DNA of 64,000 nucleotides from NCBI GenBank assembly GCA_036365515.1, contig CM070876.1, positions 107,039,310 to 107,103,309 of the forward strand, given 5' to 3'. This DNA comes from Torymus aiolomorphi. Lineage: Eukaryota; Arthropoda; Insecta; Hymenoptera; Torymidae. Positions 53,318-64,000 of this stretch are shown here, piece by piece. The position numbers were made by a program, and so were the translations under genes. Position 1 is the first letter of the stretch. Each line of letters opens with the position of its first letter. A model generated the notes under the pieces. That model was not told where the DNA came from. It saw nothing but the letters and a program-made list of their open reading frames with translations, and did not search any database.

Positions 53318-55286
53318 AAATATATAATATTTATCTAACTGTGATTTGTCCTACAAGAAAATAGTACAGTACTAACCTGAATTTTCTATTCACTGTAAAT
53401 GCCTTTGCCTTTCTTTTTTAGCAGGGAATTGAAAGAACTGGTAACCATTGCATCTCCGATTGTTGCAATGCAAGTATTGGCATGGATCGTAGACCGTCTC
53501 TTGCTTTTCCGCCATAGTCTTATCACTTTCACACGGTATCCAAAAAAGGTGACTAACACGTTACATTATAATGAATTAGTGCGAACGTACATTCATTAGC
53601 GTAGTTCGGATAAAGAATAAAACGAACGCGATGAATAACCTACAAAAATTTAACTATTTTCGGCGGTAGCTAAAAACTATCACATTGTTTAGAAAGCGTA
53701 CATGAAATTCGTACTAATGTCACTTTCATACACTTGATTTTTTATCACACACACTAGAAATGTTGCTATCACTGCAATAATTGTCAAGACTTATTTTTCG
53801 CGCAGCACGCAACTGAACGCCCGGATAAAAACAAACGTAAGCTCTTTGAACCACCAAACACGTAACAAAAACAAACGCGCACACGCGCGCCGAGCCGTCG
53901 TAGCCCGCGCGCGCGCGACGGAATTCCAAGAATGCAGAGACCATTTAAAGTCCATGCAGAGTATTGGCCTTCCATGGGCAGTGTGGCCAGGTAAACAATA
54001 TATATCGTAATACTACGCATGTAAAAGTGGCAATTTATCGCCACAACCTGGTCACACTGTCCATGGGTGACGTGGGAAAGCCGGTGAGGATAATCGAAAT
54101 AATGTCACAGACGTATTATATAATAGTTTATTTTCCAAACACTTGCAGGCGTGCTGTGTGATCGTTCGACTACCGCGTGGTTTTCACACGCCCGTTCCAG
54201 CGCTACCCACACCCCATCTAGGCCTCGCTCTCCTACACTCAGTCTCACACACTCACACACTCTCACTCACATACCGCTCGCGTGTCGCATCGCGTACATA
54301 CATCACAGTTCAGAAAAAGACTTAGCAAGTTATTTTTTCAGACTGTGCAAAAAATGATTTGTAAAAATAGTAATAACAGATAAATACTAGGAAATAACAT
54401 TTAATAAACTCTTATGACCGTAATAATACTACCATATGGTATTCAAGACATCCCTGCAAAAATTAAGCTAATAAATGTAAATGTTAATTTGTTAAAAAAT
54501 CTTTTAAAATTTTTTATTTGAAAAATCACTTATTCTCAGGAAAAACTTATGATTGAATACATTAAAAAGTATTAAATTTAAACTTTTTTATACAATTTAA
54601 AATTCAAAATCTTGTCGGCTCGCTGTCAATGAAAAAAACCCAGAGAAAAACAAAGAAACTAAAAATAGCCAAATACTGTAAAGAAGAGGTGGAAAAAAAT
54701 GTTATCGGGCTAATGTAATATAATCGTGATAATAATGCCGAGTTGGTTTTTATCGAGTCCAGCTTTCAATGAAGCCGGACTTATTACCTCTCTACTAAAT
54801 TGTCGCTCTGAAAATGACAAACGTAGCTTCAAAAAGTATTAAATTTTTTGCGCTGTCTTATTTAAGAGATTATCGCGACGTTCTAAATTGTTTGCAACAA
54901 TTTGAGTAGTACGAAAATGTAAATATAAGAGATTTTTCAAAAAAATGTTAAAAAGTTTTCCTTCTCTTATATGATTAACGCCATTTAATAAAAACGTTTT
55001 ACTATTACGTACTTTTAAACATTTTTTCAAAAGTACGAAGTCTTGGCGATTTCTTATATTTAAATAGATTAAAAATTAGAGCATGAGAAAGCGAGTAAAA
55101 TGATAAATCGCCGTCGCTAAAAAACATGTATATATTTAAAAAAAAATGAATGAAAAACTGAACTGAAGAACATGTATATGATTATATATTTTACAGTAGA
55201 GTTGTTATATTTACTAAAATATGATTTTTCGAATTATTAAAATTTCAACTCTACTAGATCAGTAATAAATATGTATAATATAATAA
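53318..55286. other. Non-coding region, no supported gene
   Basis: A 66-codon ORF at 53399-53599 starts after a pyrimidine-AG that could be a splice acceptor, but no family was recognised. An imperfect inverted pair (CCATGGGCAGTGTGGCCAGGT near 53974 and its near-complement at about 54046-54066) is the only repeat seen. The patch 53880-53930 is strongly CG-rich. Confidence 0.45.
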
Positions 55287-55333
55287 CATTTATAGTCATA
55301 ACATAAACATTGTTTATGTTATGACTATAAATG
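55287..55333. repeat. Perfect 23-bp palindrome with one-base centre
   Basis: The left arm 55287-55309 and right arm 55311-55333 are exact complements around a single T, starting CATTTATAGTCATAACATAA. It can extrude as a cruciform. It may be a decayed foldback tip. Confidence 0.85.
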
Positions 55334-55911
55334 ATTATATTTCAGAGGATATAGTGGTTTGATTACATCACAAATAGAAATGCAAACTGTAAAATCATTT
55401 AGGCTCATCATCCTAGCCCATTTGGATTTTGACTTGAAATTTTCGTCTTAGTTTCTGTGAGGTTTAATAAAACAGTTAAAGCACAAGCGCATTTTTTCCA
55501 AATCGCCTTTGCGCAGTTTCGGTTATACAGTTAAGCGATTTTCTTATTATTCTTCGATTAAAAACTGTGACTCTACTTTATTACATTTTACATATAAATT
55601 GAATAGGGATTCTTTCTCACAAAGTAAATATAACGATATAAAAATATTAATTAATTAATTTACTCTCGGAGAATTAATTTATTCAGCATCCAAAATATTC
55701 ATAACTGAACAAATGTTATCCAAAATATCATAGTACTTCAATAAATTAGCGCATTCAATAAAATAATTTTTAAAAACGCCAATTTTACTGGTAATATTTT
55801 CTAAAAAAAAAATATATCAATTATAATTAGAATTTCAATTTTACTAGAGAATAAAAATTAAAGTAAAAAAAATGTGTGTGGTGTAATAATATAATAAAAG
55901 AAAAGATTTTT
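55334..55911. other. AT-rich spacer left of the second Penelope family
   Basis: No gene seen; probably includes the lost 3' end of the minus-strand Penelope copy. Confidence 0.45.
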
Positions 55912-56977
55912 TTGAATTATCTGCAGTATTCAAATCGTTTATGTCAGCTTGTAATTTTTTTGTAAAAGACAACCTACGTTGTATACCCTCATTAATAAAT
56001 TTAAACGGATAACCATTCTCAATAAGTAATTGTTTTACAATGTTTAAATTTTGTACATGAAATCTACTACGTGATAAATTAATAGTTTTATCAACCAAAC
56101 CATAAACAATCGCTCTTTTTTGTGATAAAGGATGATGAGAATCAAAGTGAACGAATCTACCAGAATAAGTACTTTTTCTGTACCAATTTGAAATAATTTT
56201 ATTACCTTCTCTTATTAAAGACATTTCTAAAAAATTGATAGTTTTATTCTCTTCATTTTCCATCGTGAATTTCAAATGTTCATTAAACTCATTAAATTCA
56301 CATAAATATCGATCAATATCATTTTCCTTAATAATCAATAGACAGTCATCAACATAACGTTTATAGAAAACAACACTATTTTTAAGGATATTAAGACAAT
56401 GAAGTTCTAAACATTCGAGAGCTAACTCGCCAAACCACGGACTAGAGCAACCACCCATAGGAGCCCCATGAGTTTGTTTGAAGTACTTGCCGTCAAATTT
56501 GAAATATGTAGAAGACATAAGAAAAATAACACCATCAAGAAACTCTTGTAGAGTTAAGTTAATTCTGCACTTTAAATATTTCCATTTACGTCTGATCCCC
56601 GTTAGCACTAAATCAATATTTATGTTAGTAAATAATGAAACAACGTTAAAAGAGACTAATCTACAATTATCTGGTACGTTAATTTTTGAGACAGAATCTA
56701 ATAATTCGTAACTATTTTTAAGTGAGGATTTAGGTTTCGGCAAATACTTTGTAAAAAACGTAGAAATGGCTTTATCAAGTTTATACGTTGGTGAGTTAAC
56801 CATCGAAACAATAATTCTGACTGGCAAATCTTTTTTGTGGATCTTTATTGAGCCATATGCACGCGCTAGATCTGTATTGTTATTGTTTGTTTTCAAAATG
56901 TCAAAGCTGGAATCAAGGTCACAAACGCCATGATCAATCCACTTTTTTATTAACAAATCTACTGACTTTTTAAGTAT
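55912..56977 (-). pseudogene. Second Penelope-like family, minus copy, RT part
   Basis: The minus strand encodes ARAYGSIKIHKKDLPVRI, motif A region SFNVVSLFTNI, HGAPMGGCSSPW, and motif C KRYVDDCLLI, then the RT thumb (INFLEMSLIREGNK, HPLSQKRAIVYGL). The frame then leaves homology near NTADN and no GIY-YIG follows. The motif A Asp is Asn here, while the plus copy keeps Asp. The 5' part of the same copy is at 58409-58640, separated by a 1426-bp insert. Confidence 0.88.
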
Positions 56978-58403
56978 TGTTTGAGAATGCCATAATTTAT
57001 AATGAGGATATGCTGTGGGTGTTTGCAAAATAAATTGAGAGGCAAACACATTAGTAAATTAAATAATAATATATTGAAAACTGTCTATAAAATTATCACT
57101 GTTACATATTTACATGAAGAACCACTTAAAATTGATATAAAGTTGATATAAAGGTTGATATTAAAGGTGTGTGTAACTGTTACAATAAATTGGTTGAGTG
57201 TATGCCTGTTACATAATTGCTTGAGTGTATGAGTGTTACAAAATCCTGTGTAAGTGTATATGAGTTGTACAATTTGAGTGTATGAGTTTTTCGGTGTGAG
57301 TGTGGATGAGTTTTTCTGCGACACGTTACGAATCACTGATGCGAGTAACCATGCAATAAACAACACAATAAAATATTATTGATTTGATTGTGCTTGAGTT
57401 TTCAATGAGATGACACGATTAGATATTGTTGATCTAATCATGACTGAGTATTCCTATTGTACCGCGTGTTTATGTGTTCCGTATAGCAGCGGCACCTCTG
57501 TATAAAATGGCCGCATGTAATTGAGTAATTACCTTCTCGTACGTAGCGATTATATTAATCGTCTACGCTGATGAGTTGTTCCAGTGATTATTCCGCAACG
57601 ACGATGAACAGTTGAGAAGAGCCGTAAGATGAGCGTGATGGTCGAAAAGAGAAAGCCGTTGAGATGAGTGCGAGGATGCGAAGCAGCCGATGAGAGAAGC
57701 CAGATAAAATCCATAGTTGAGAAAGCAGCAGTTGAGTGTTGCGTAGTGGTTGTTGAGAGGTGCCGCAGCCGCCTCGTGGCCAACTAGATGCAGCGAGCCG
57801 GTGAGAAATGCCATGTGATGAGATGCCGGGCGAGCAGCACTGCTACACGAGGAGATGCCGCATGGACGTCATCGCCGTGTGAGAAGTTCCGTGTGAGAGA
57901 CACTGCTGCATGAGAGATTCCGTGTGAGAGTTGCCGAACGTGCACACTGATGTTCTCTACGAGGCCGACCGTATCAGAGAGAGAATTTGACTAGAGTGAG
58001 TGAGAATACCGTGTGAGTCGGCCATGCGGCCTCGTGGCGAGCCCGCCGTCCAGACGAAAAGAGAGAGTTGAGTAGACTACAGTGAGCGGGAATGCCGTGT
58101 GAGTCGGCCATGCGGCCTCGTGGCGAGCAAACCTCCAGACGGACTAGACAGAATGAGTGAGCACTTTCGTTTTCTTCCTCGCCTCGTTGTTACCGAGGAG
58201 TGAGTCAAATCAGCGTCTCTCTCATTTACATGTGTAAACGTGAGAGAGACAGTATGATTTTTGCCATACTCGGCTAATCAGTGTAGCGATTCAGCTGTTC
58301 CGCAGAGAGCAGCTGATGAGTGCTGCCGTCGCGCGGCCGCCTGCTGAGTTATCCCTTAGTCGCGCAACCGCGGGAAATTCAAAACATTGATAATTCCCAA
58401 ACA
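56978..58403. mobile_element. 1426-bp TG...CA insert with 5-bp duplication, probable solo LTR
   Basis: Ends TGTTTGAGAAT (56978) and ATTCCCAAACA (58403), flanked by AGTAT on both sides (56973-56977 and 58404-58408), inside the Penelope copy. TG...CA plus a 5-bp duplication fits a solo LTR of a large LTR element; a TATAAAA box lies near 57503. A Ginger-like or other non-autonomous DNA element with an 11-base imperfect TIR is the alternative. No coding sequence. The interior is rich in GAGTG/GATGAG words. Confidence 0.65.
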
Positions 58404-58408
58404 AGTAT

Positions 58409-58640
58409 GTTAAGTGGACTTTTGGAAAGTTGCTTATAATATTTATCATCCGAGAGAACTTCGAGGACTTTTTTAATATAATTATCCCTGTCAATTGCGA
58501 TCGTAACATTTCCCTCGTATTTTTGTTATCTTTGACCAATTTGTCAGTTGCTGAAATTTTACTCATAATAACTGTATCTGTATGTGACAAATGTAATTTC
58601 TTTTTTGCAAAAGAATTTACACAGTTTAGACAATTTCCAA
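58409..58640 (-). pseudogene. Second Penelope-like family, minus copy, N-terminal part
   Basis: Parallels the plus copy: NCVNSFAKKKLHLSHTDTV, then KISATDKLVKDNKN, and, after a shift, SKFSRMINIISNFPKVHL. Homology to the plus copy starts near 58640 and ends at the insert boundary 58409. The ADKGN segment is missing, so there is also a small deletion. Confidence 0.82.
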
Positions 58641-58688
58641 CGGAGTTCTGCGGACGATAACTCACAGAGAAACTGTTAAGTATTAACA

Positions 58689-60475
58689 ATGCGTAACTTT
58701 AATAATAATATCTGTGACAGTGGTGATAATACTAATGATAACAATCCGAGTCAGAGCACGTATTTTCAAATTCTTAAAAATTTGGACTGTTATATTACGG
58801 ATGCGTCTGATGAATCTAATAAATTACGTGGTGAGTTAGTTAACTGTGTAAATTCTTTTGCAAAAAAGAAATTACATTTATCAGATACAAATGCAGTTAT
58901 TAAAAGTAAAATTTCAGCAACTGACAAATTTGTCAAAGGTAACAAATATATATTATTTACTCAAGCTGACAAGGGAAATGTTACGATCGCAATTGATAGG
59001 AAAAATTATAATAAAACAGTGCTCGGAGTTCTCTCGGATGATAAATATTATAAGCAACTTTCCAAACGTCCACTTAACATATTTAAAATGTCAGTAGATT
59101 TATTAATAAAAAAGTGGATTAATCGTGGCGTTTGGGACCTTGATTCCAGCTTTGACATTTTGAAAACAAACAATAACAAAACAGATTTAGCGCGTGCATA
59201 TGGCTTAATAAAGATCCAAAAAAAAGATTTGCCAGTCAGAATTATTGTTTCGACGGTTAACTCGCCAACGTATAAACTTAATAAAGCCATTTCTACGTTT
59301 TTTACAAAGTATTGACCGAAACCTAAATCCTCACTTAAAAATAGTTACGAATTATTAGATTCTGTCTCAAAAATTAACGTACCAGATAATTGTAGATTAG
59401 TCTCTTTTGACGTTGTTTCATTATTTACTAACATAAATATTGATTTAGTGCTAACGGGAATCAGACGTAAATGGAAATATTTAAAGTGCAGAATTAACTT
59501 AGGTCTACAAGAGTTTCTTGATGGTGTTATTTTTCTTATGTCTGCTACATATTTCAAATTTGACGGCAAGTACTTCAAACAAACTCATGGAGCTCCTATG
59601 GGTGGTTGCTCTAGTCCATGGTTTGGCGAGTTAGCTCTCGAATGCTTAGAACTTCATTGTCTTAATGTCCTTAAAAATAGTGTTGTTTTCTATAAACGTT
59701 ATGTTGATGACTGTCTATTGATTATTAAGGAAAATGATATTGATCGATGTTTATGTGAATTTAATGAGTTTAATGAACATTTGAAATTCACGATGGAAAA
59801 TGAAGAAAATAAAACTATCAATTTTTTAGAAATGTCTTTAATAAGAAAAGGTAATAAAATTATTTCAAATTGGTACAGAAAATGTACTTATTCTGATAGA
59901 TTCGTTCACTTTGATTCTCATCATCTTTTATCACAAAAAAGAGCGATTGTTTATGGTTTGGTTGATAAAGCTATTAATTTATCACTCAGTAGATTTCATG
60001 CACAAAATTTAAACATTGTAAAACAATTACTTGTTGAGAATGGTTATCCGTTTAAATTTATTAATGAGGATATACAACGTAGGTTGCCTTTTACAAAAAA
60101 ATTACAAGCTGACATAAAGGATTCGAATACTGCAGATAATTAAAAAAATCACTTATCGTTATCCCATACATTAAACATCTCAGTTACGAATTAAAATAAA
60201 TTCTGTCTCGTAATAGTTATAAGGTTATACAAAAATCATGCAATAAACTTTCCAAATACATCAAATTAGGTAAGGATAATGTTGATAAGTTTGAAAAAAG
60301 TGGTGTAGTTTCCAAAGTTAATTGTGCTGATTGTAAAATATCATATATTGGACAGACAGGTAGATAATTACGATTACGCATTAATGAACATAAGCGTAGT
60401 GTTAAAAATGGTGACACCACGTCGGTTTTAGCCGAACATGCAAACTTATATAAACATAAAATAGATTTTTTTGCA
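58689..60475 (+). pseudogene. Second Penelope-like family, plus copy (RT and GIY-YIG remnant)
   Basis: The first ORF 58689-59315 (MRNFNNNICDSG to ISTFFTKY) contains QADKGNVTIAIDRKN and ends in TGA. The same frame continues to 60143 with motif A SFDVVSLFTNI, HGAPMGGCSSPW, KRYVDD (intact) and the thumb. After a stop at 60141-60143 and frame changes, a GIY-YIG remnant is readable to ~60475: KYIKLGKDNVDKFEK, VNCADCKISYIGQTGR, stop, LRINEHKRSVK. It and the minus copy are divergently oriented with their 5' ends about 50 bases apart. Catalytic residues survive but at least three stops do not allow function. Confidence 0.88.
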
Positions 60476-60600
60476 TAGTATGCGTAAAGTACGTCGATTC
60501 GCATCGTTTTCAGTGCGTAAAGTTGAATTTCACACATACTATGCGTAAAATTCAACTTTACATACTCAAACAATGCGACGACGTGCTTTACTCATACTAT
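60475..60600. repeat. Foldback element at the end of the Penelope copy
   Basis: ATAGTATGCGTAAAGTACGT at the left is mirrored by GTGCTTTACTCATACTAT at the right, with an inner GTAAAGTTGAATTT / AAATTCAACTTTAC pair. It cuts the GIY-YIG remnant. A related GCGTAAAGTTTAACTTTACGC palindrome follows near 60682. Confidence 0.75.
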
Positions 60601-61506
60601 AAAAAAAAATATTGTTCGCCACGCGGGCGAAATCTTTACGACCTCGTGATCGCCCAGCACTCGGTGCGTAAAGTTTAACTTTACGCTCTAGTGACGAAAA
60701 CTACTATTAATAAGGTCAATATCGCCGATCACGAAAGTTATAAGAATAAGAGATTGTTTTCTGAATGTTACACATTTATAGTACCAATAATAATATGAAT
60801 ATACAGTTTGATACTATCAAACTAAAAAATTGTTATAAATCCACAGCCGACATTGTTAATAGATCAATCAACATTTGTAATAAACCTAACAATTCATAAA
60901 TTCTCGTCGGTTACGTAGCAGAGAGTAGTTTTTCATTGGTGGGCACTGCGTTACTAAGTCGAATTTCCTTACTAAATTTATATCCCCACCACTTTATACC
61001 GTATAAATAATCCCGGAGATGCCTGTAACTCCTATTGTCTCTTCTGATAGTGAGAGTATATTATCCTGGGTAAACCCTCCTTTGACGGTATAACTAAACG
61101 ACTGATTTGTAACATGTAAGTTTTTTTGATTTCTCATGCCTTTTTTCTTATTTTGGGTTTTTCTTTAGTACAATTTAATTTTTTCTAAATATTCTTCATT
61201 ATACAGGTATTGCTTTACAAATGTTGGCGATTTACAAAAAACCTATTGTAAAAAGAAAAACTGTTTGACACGCGCAGTCCACGCAATGGCCGCTTTGTAA
61301 ATTTGTAAATTGATATACCACCTCGAATGGTAAGGAAAAAAGGTCTTTTTCCGCTTTTTTCTTTAATGTGACAAAAATTTATTAATTTCCGTTATGTTTA
61401 ATATTTTTCTACCTACCATCGTCAAAAATTTGACTTCCCTCCCTACGTACCTCCGCCGAAAGTCGATGTTCCCTCCCTATCTGCGCGCCACCTAGTGCCG
61501 GGAGTA
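60601..61506. other. Non-coding region
   Basis: Apart from the short palindrome near 60682 I see no gene or repeat. GC-poor, with a few TATA-like words that I cannot assign. Confidence 0.45.
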
Positions 61507-61598
61507 CTTCCCTTCCTGCTCTCTCGACCAGACAACCACGCTTATAACCGATGTACACCACGAATCTCTAACCTAATTATCATTGTTGGAAAAAGCTT
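61507..61598 (+). repeat. ~85-90 bp direct repeat, copy 1
   Basis: CACGCTTATAACCGATGTAC and ACGAATCTCTAACCTAAT to AAAAAGCTT; repeated at 61656-61739. Confidence 0.85.
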
Positions 61599-61655
61599 GT
61601 TCAACAGTTTGTCAGTCCGGAGTATCTCGTACAATCCACGAGTCCCGTTATATAA

Positions 61656-61739
61656 CTTCCCTCCCTGCTCTTTCGGCCACGCTTATAACCGATATACATC
61701 ACGAATCTCTAACCTAATCATCATTGTTAGAAAAAGCTT
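61656..61739 (+). repeat. ~85-90 bp direct repeat, copy 2
   Basis: Second copy with a few substitutions and a short deletion, ~60 bases downstream of the first. Both precede the recombinase-like exon and may be part of its 5' region. Confidence 0.85.
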
Positions 61740-61821
61740 ATCAGTTCATCAGTTGTGCAAATTTGTTATTTTATTACTCACAACACATTCACAACATTGA
61801 GTTTGAGCGACTGTTCATCCA

Positions 61822-62121
61822 ATGACAGTACTGACGAAGAGGAGGACAAAATCTGTTAATCGCTACAACTTGGTTTATGACACATTTCTTAAATGGAAGG
61901 ATAATAACAAGGCAAATTCCTTTGAAGAAAGTATCTTTATTTGTTATTTCAAGGATTTGCAGAGAAAAGTAGGTCCAAGTACTCTATCGAGTGTTTGGTC
62001 AATGTTAAAAAAAATGCTCAACATGAAGCATAATATTGATATTTATAATGTACTTCTATTCTTAAAAAGTTGTGAAATCTCTCTAAAAAATTTTTTTACA
62101 AAAGTAAAAATTTATAGGTAA
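61822..62121 (+). CDS. Tyrosine-recombinase-like N-terminal exon (core-binding domain)
   Basis: 99 codons from ATG 61822. The pattern RYNLVYDTFLKWKDNN, EESIFICYFKDLQRK, PSTLSSVWSMLKKML, and MKHNIDI matches the SAM-like core-binding domain of Crypton-type and other eukaryotic tyrosine recombinases, with the usual ES..E..Y...L spacing. The open frame stops just after TATAG|GTAAGA at about 62118, a good 5' splice site, so this is probably a first exon. No catalytic R..HxxR..Y exon was found in the remaining window. It may be a Crypton remnant or a domesticated gene. Confidence 0.55.
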   Translation: MTVLTKRRTKSVNRYNLVYDTFLKWKDNNKANSFEESIFICYFKDLQRKVGPSTLSSVWSMLKKMLNMKHNIDIYNVLLFLKSCEISLKNFFTKVKIYR

Positions 62122-62789
62122 GAATAAGTTCGGTTACTATTCTATATAGTTTTATACTTAATAAACATTATTTACTAAACTCTCCCACACTCTCTTTCTT
62201 TCCCCTCTCTCTCTCCCTCTGCACCAAAAACTTTAATAAGAGCTTAAATATTTTATCAAAACAATCAACACGTTTTTTAAAAAACTAATTTTTTAAATAT
62301 ATTCCAACAACACAATTTGTCTATAGTCCTTTTATTTATTCTAATCTCATCTATTCAATAAGCACTCTCTACAAATGGTAATAATTTTGTTCATGACTGT
62401 ACAAATAATAATATTGTTAATAAAACTTTCTACGAAAGTATAAAATAAGGCAAGTATAGAAGTTTTTTCTGTATAATCTATAAAATAATATTTATGATTT
62501 TTTAAAAGAAGTCAAATAAATACTGTAGTAAAAAAGTCTTTTACTTCTTTGAGTCAATGTATGCTCAACAAATTATATGTAAGTACATTAAAATTGTTCA
62601 CTGCAAATCAAACAAACGAAAGTTGTGAAATCAACTATCGATAGTTAAGTAATGCAAACTATTCTCCGAAAAACTGTATGACTATGTTCTCAGAAATGTA
62701 TTCAAATTTCTTCATTCTTCTATACAAATTAAACACAAGAAAGTACTGAAATCAATTAATTGTAGTCCAGTATCGGCCATAAGAACTTT
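62122..62789. other. Possible intron or spacer, no exon identified
   Basis: AT-rich with no open segment resembling the recombinase catalytic domain. Confidence 0.4.
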
Positions 62790-62956
62790 TCGTACCTCGC
62801 GTGTAAAATTGCATTTTACGCCCACGTTGTAACTTCAAAATTGTTCAGCCAGCGGGCATAAAGTACTACATAACGCCCAAGAGATCCAATAACTCACACA
62901 TTCCTACAAAACTTTATAGTACTTACATACTTTATGCCCGTGTGGGCGAAAATTAT
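62790..62956. repeat. Palindrome-rich segment (GCCCRCG / GCGGGC words)
   Basis: TGTAAAATTGCATTTTACG, GGGCATAAAGTACT and AGTACTTACATACTTTATGC make overlapping inverted pairs, ending in GTGTGGGCG. Similar in style to the foldback words near 60475-60690. Confidence 0.6.
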
Positions 62957-63255
62957 TTTAGTTATATAACTATAATGCCTTCTTTTTATTTCTAAAATTC
63001 ATAAGAATTTTTTCAGGTATTTACGAAAAGTCAAAGCCTATATAAAAAAATTACAGTTACTAATACATCACTATTTTTCATTATTCCTCCTCAATTTTGA
63101 ACTTATATAATATTACGCATCTTGGAAGGACAAGAGAAGTCTAGAGCTGCTCTAGCAGGGATGGTCCTCCGATCTCCCGTACATACTTGGCGGGCCCGAC
63201 GGTTTTCAGTTACGTGGGCAAGTGAATATTTTACTTATTATAAACTGAAATTTAC
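62957..63255. other. Spacer downstream of the SMC1 pseudogene
   Basis: A GC-richer patch at 63120-63230 was examined on both strands without result. Confidence 0.4.
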
Positions 63256-63701
63256 ATCAGGGTAAATTCCGATAAGTGCACCTGTTTGCAAATAAAACTC
63301 TTCTTTCAATGATATGACAATAGTTTGTAGAAAATTTGTTTTGTCTCTAATATAGCTTGCTACTTTACCAATGTTTGTATTATATCTAAAACAGCATCTA
63401 TTTCATCCAACACGAAAAATGGAGCTGGTTGATAACTATAAATATAGATTATATATTGTAAAAAATATGTAGGTTGTATTTAAAAAAAAAATACACAAAA
63501 TTTTATTACAGCCTTGTGCATAGTACCTATAGATTGCAAACAGAAGTGCAAGTGCTACTACAGTCTTTTCACCTCCAGAAAGATTGGACATAGGTTGGAA
63601 ACGTTTACCAGGAACTACACAATTGAAATTGATTCCATCTAAGGCTCTTCTGGATTTTCTGGACCAAGGACGGCTTGAGCAGATTGATATTTGGCCAAAC
63701 T
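63256..63701 (-). pseudogene. SMC1: SMC1 (cohesin) C-terminal pseudogene, two exons
   Basis: Exon 63527-63701 and exon 63256-63435 on the minus strand are separated by a 91-base GT-AG intron. The first encodes [14 protein letters not shown], then [19 protein letters not shown], the ABC signature LSGGEKT, and LALLFAI. The second encodes [15 protein letters not shown] (Walker B), then after a shift [24 protein letters not shown] and GIYP. Lesions: about 4 bases missing before DGINF and 2 extra bases after DEIDAVLD, each causing a stop. In cohesin this head domain binds ATP with SMC3. Because the intron is kept, the copy arose by DNA duplication rather than from mRNA. Further exons are absent. 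Confidence 0.85.
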
Positions 63702-63825
63702 CTAAAATCATGTAAATGTTAATATAATTCAAAATATTCAACATAATTGTTATAGGAAAGTGTATATGGTTGATCTGACGGAGGCAATCCAAAGAAATAC
63801 AAATGATTTCTTTATTTTTAGCGAC

Positions 63826-63857
63826 GTTTCGTTGGCCTGGTCCGCCAACCTCTTTAG
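63826..63857 (-). ncRNA. Diverged hammerhead-like / Penelope terminal motif
   Basis: The minus strand shows CTAAAGAGG, a 6-bp stem GTTGGC/GCCAAC, and GAAAC followed by GTCGC. It has the layout of the Penelope leader motifs, but the CTGATGA half is degenerate. It suggests a Penelope-like end beside the SMC1 pseudogene. Catalysis is unlikely. Confidence 0.5.
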
Positions 63858-64000
63858 GCTAATTAATTTATTGAAATAGAAAAAAAAAAGATTTTTACAT
63901 AAACTGTGTATGACTATCAATCGCAAAAACCAAAATTGTTTAAAAAAAAAAATACCTTAATATCGTTTGTGTGATAAAGTTCACATATCGTCACGGTAAG

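Noticed and set aside
53399..53599. 66-codon ORF after a pyrimidine-AG, possibly an exon
   Set aside because: No recognisable domain and no donor or partner exon that I could defend; alternative frame equally plausible.
57550..57814. Minus-strand ORFs of 77-83 codons in the TG...CA insert
   Set aside because: They arise from the GATGAG/GAGAAG-rich composition and have no homology that I recognise.
63120..63230. GC-rich patch resembling a 5S RNA or LINE fragment
   Set aside because: Neither the 5S internal promoter boxes nor a LINE reading frame could be found on either strand.

Overview
The window reads as repeat-rich genomic DNA of an insect; I cannot name the species. It is AT-rich and has spliced, phase-consistent GT-AG introns. 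It carries Penelope-like elements, Copia elements primed by initiator-methionine tRNA, a mariner, a Polinton/Maverick, Helitron debris, satellites, and a broken copy of the cohesin gene SMC1. Most coding sequence belongs to mobile elements. The host-like pieces are an SMC1 pseudogene at the right edge, a five-exon gene fragment of unknown function at 41.1-41.9 kb, and a small SAM-domain exon at 11.35 kb.

Layout, left to right. 1-6.5 kb: two nearly identical head-to-tail Penelope-like units plus a truncated third, each with a hammerhead-like core in its leader. 6.5-9.2 kb: an array of about 17 monomers of a ~150-bp satellite. 9.2-16.1 kb: nested foldback (MITE-like) elements, minisatellites and the SAM exon. 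16.1-27.1 kb: a three-level nest. An old Copia (plus strand, TSD GTGGC) was hit by a mariner (TSD TA), which was hit by a younger, almost intact Copia (minus strand, TSD CTTTC). 27.1-29.6 kb: repeat-bearing non-coding DNA. 29.6-40.6 kb: a Polinton with capsid, penton-like, protease, PLA2-like, packaging ATPase, integrase and protein-primed DNA polymerase genes. Several of these carry one or two inactivating lesions.

40.8-53.3 kb is the most unusual part. It holds a 54-bp triplicate copied from the Polinton polymerase gene in inverted orientation, a 106-bp tandem array, two related DDE-like transposon copies with long terminal inverted repeats (TIRs), a Helitron helicase fragment, and a third long-TIR element. 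Spread through 44.7-52.7 kb are eight small inserts embedded in TA or TA-rich runs. They share a core word (CTAAAGAAATAAT or a close variant), and each type has its own iterated word. I do not recognise this family and consider it the best candidate for something undescribed.

53.3-64 kb: non-coding DNA with palindromes; two divergently oriented copies of a second Penelope-like family, one split by a 1.4-kb TG...CA insert with a 5-bp TSD; a tyrosine-recombinase-like first exon; and the SMC1 pseudogene.

The genes do not form a host pathway. The coherent functional sets are the virion and replication set of the Polinton, the gag-pol set of the inner Copia, and the RT plus GIY-YIG endonuclease of the Penelope-like elements. 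All positions and motifs were read by eye. Family names rest on recognisable motifs, not on searches.
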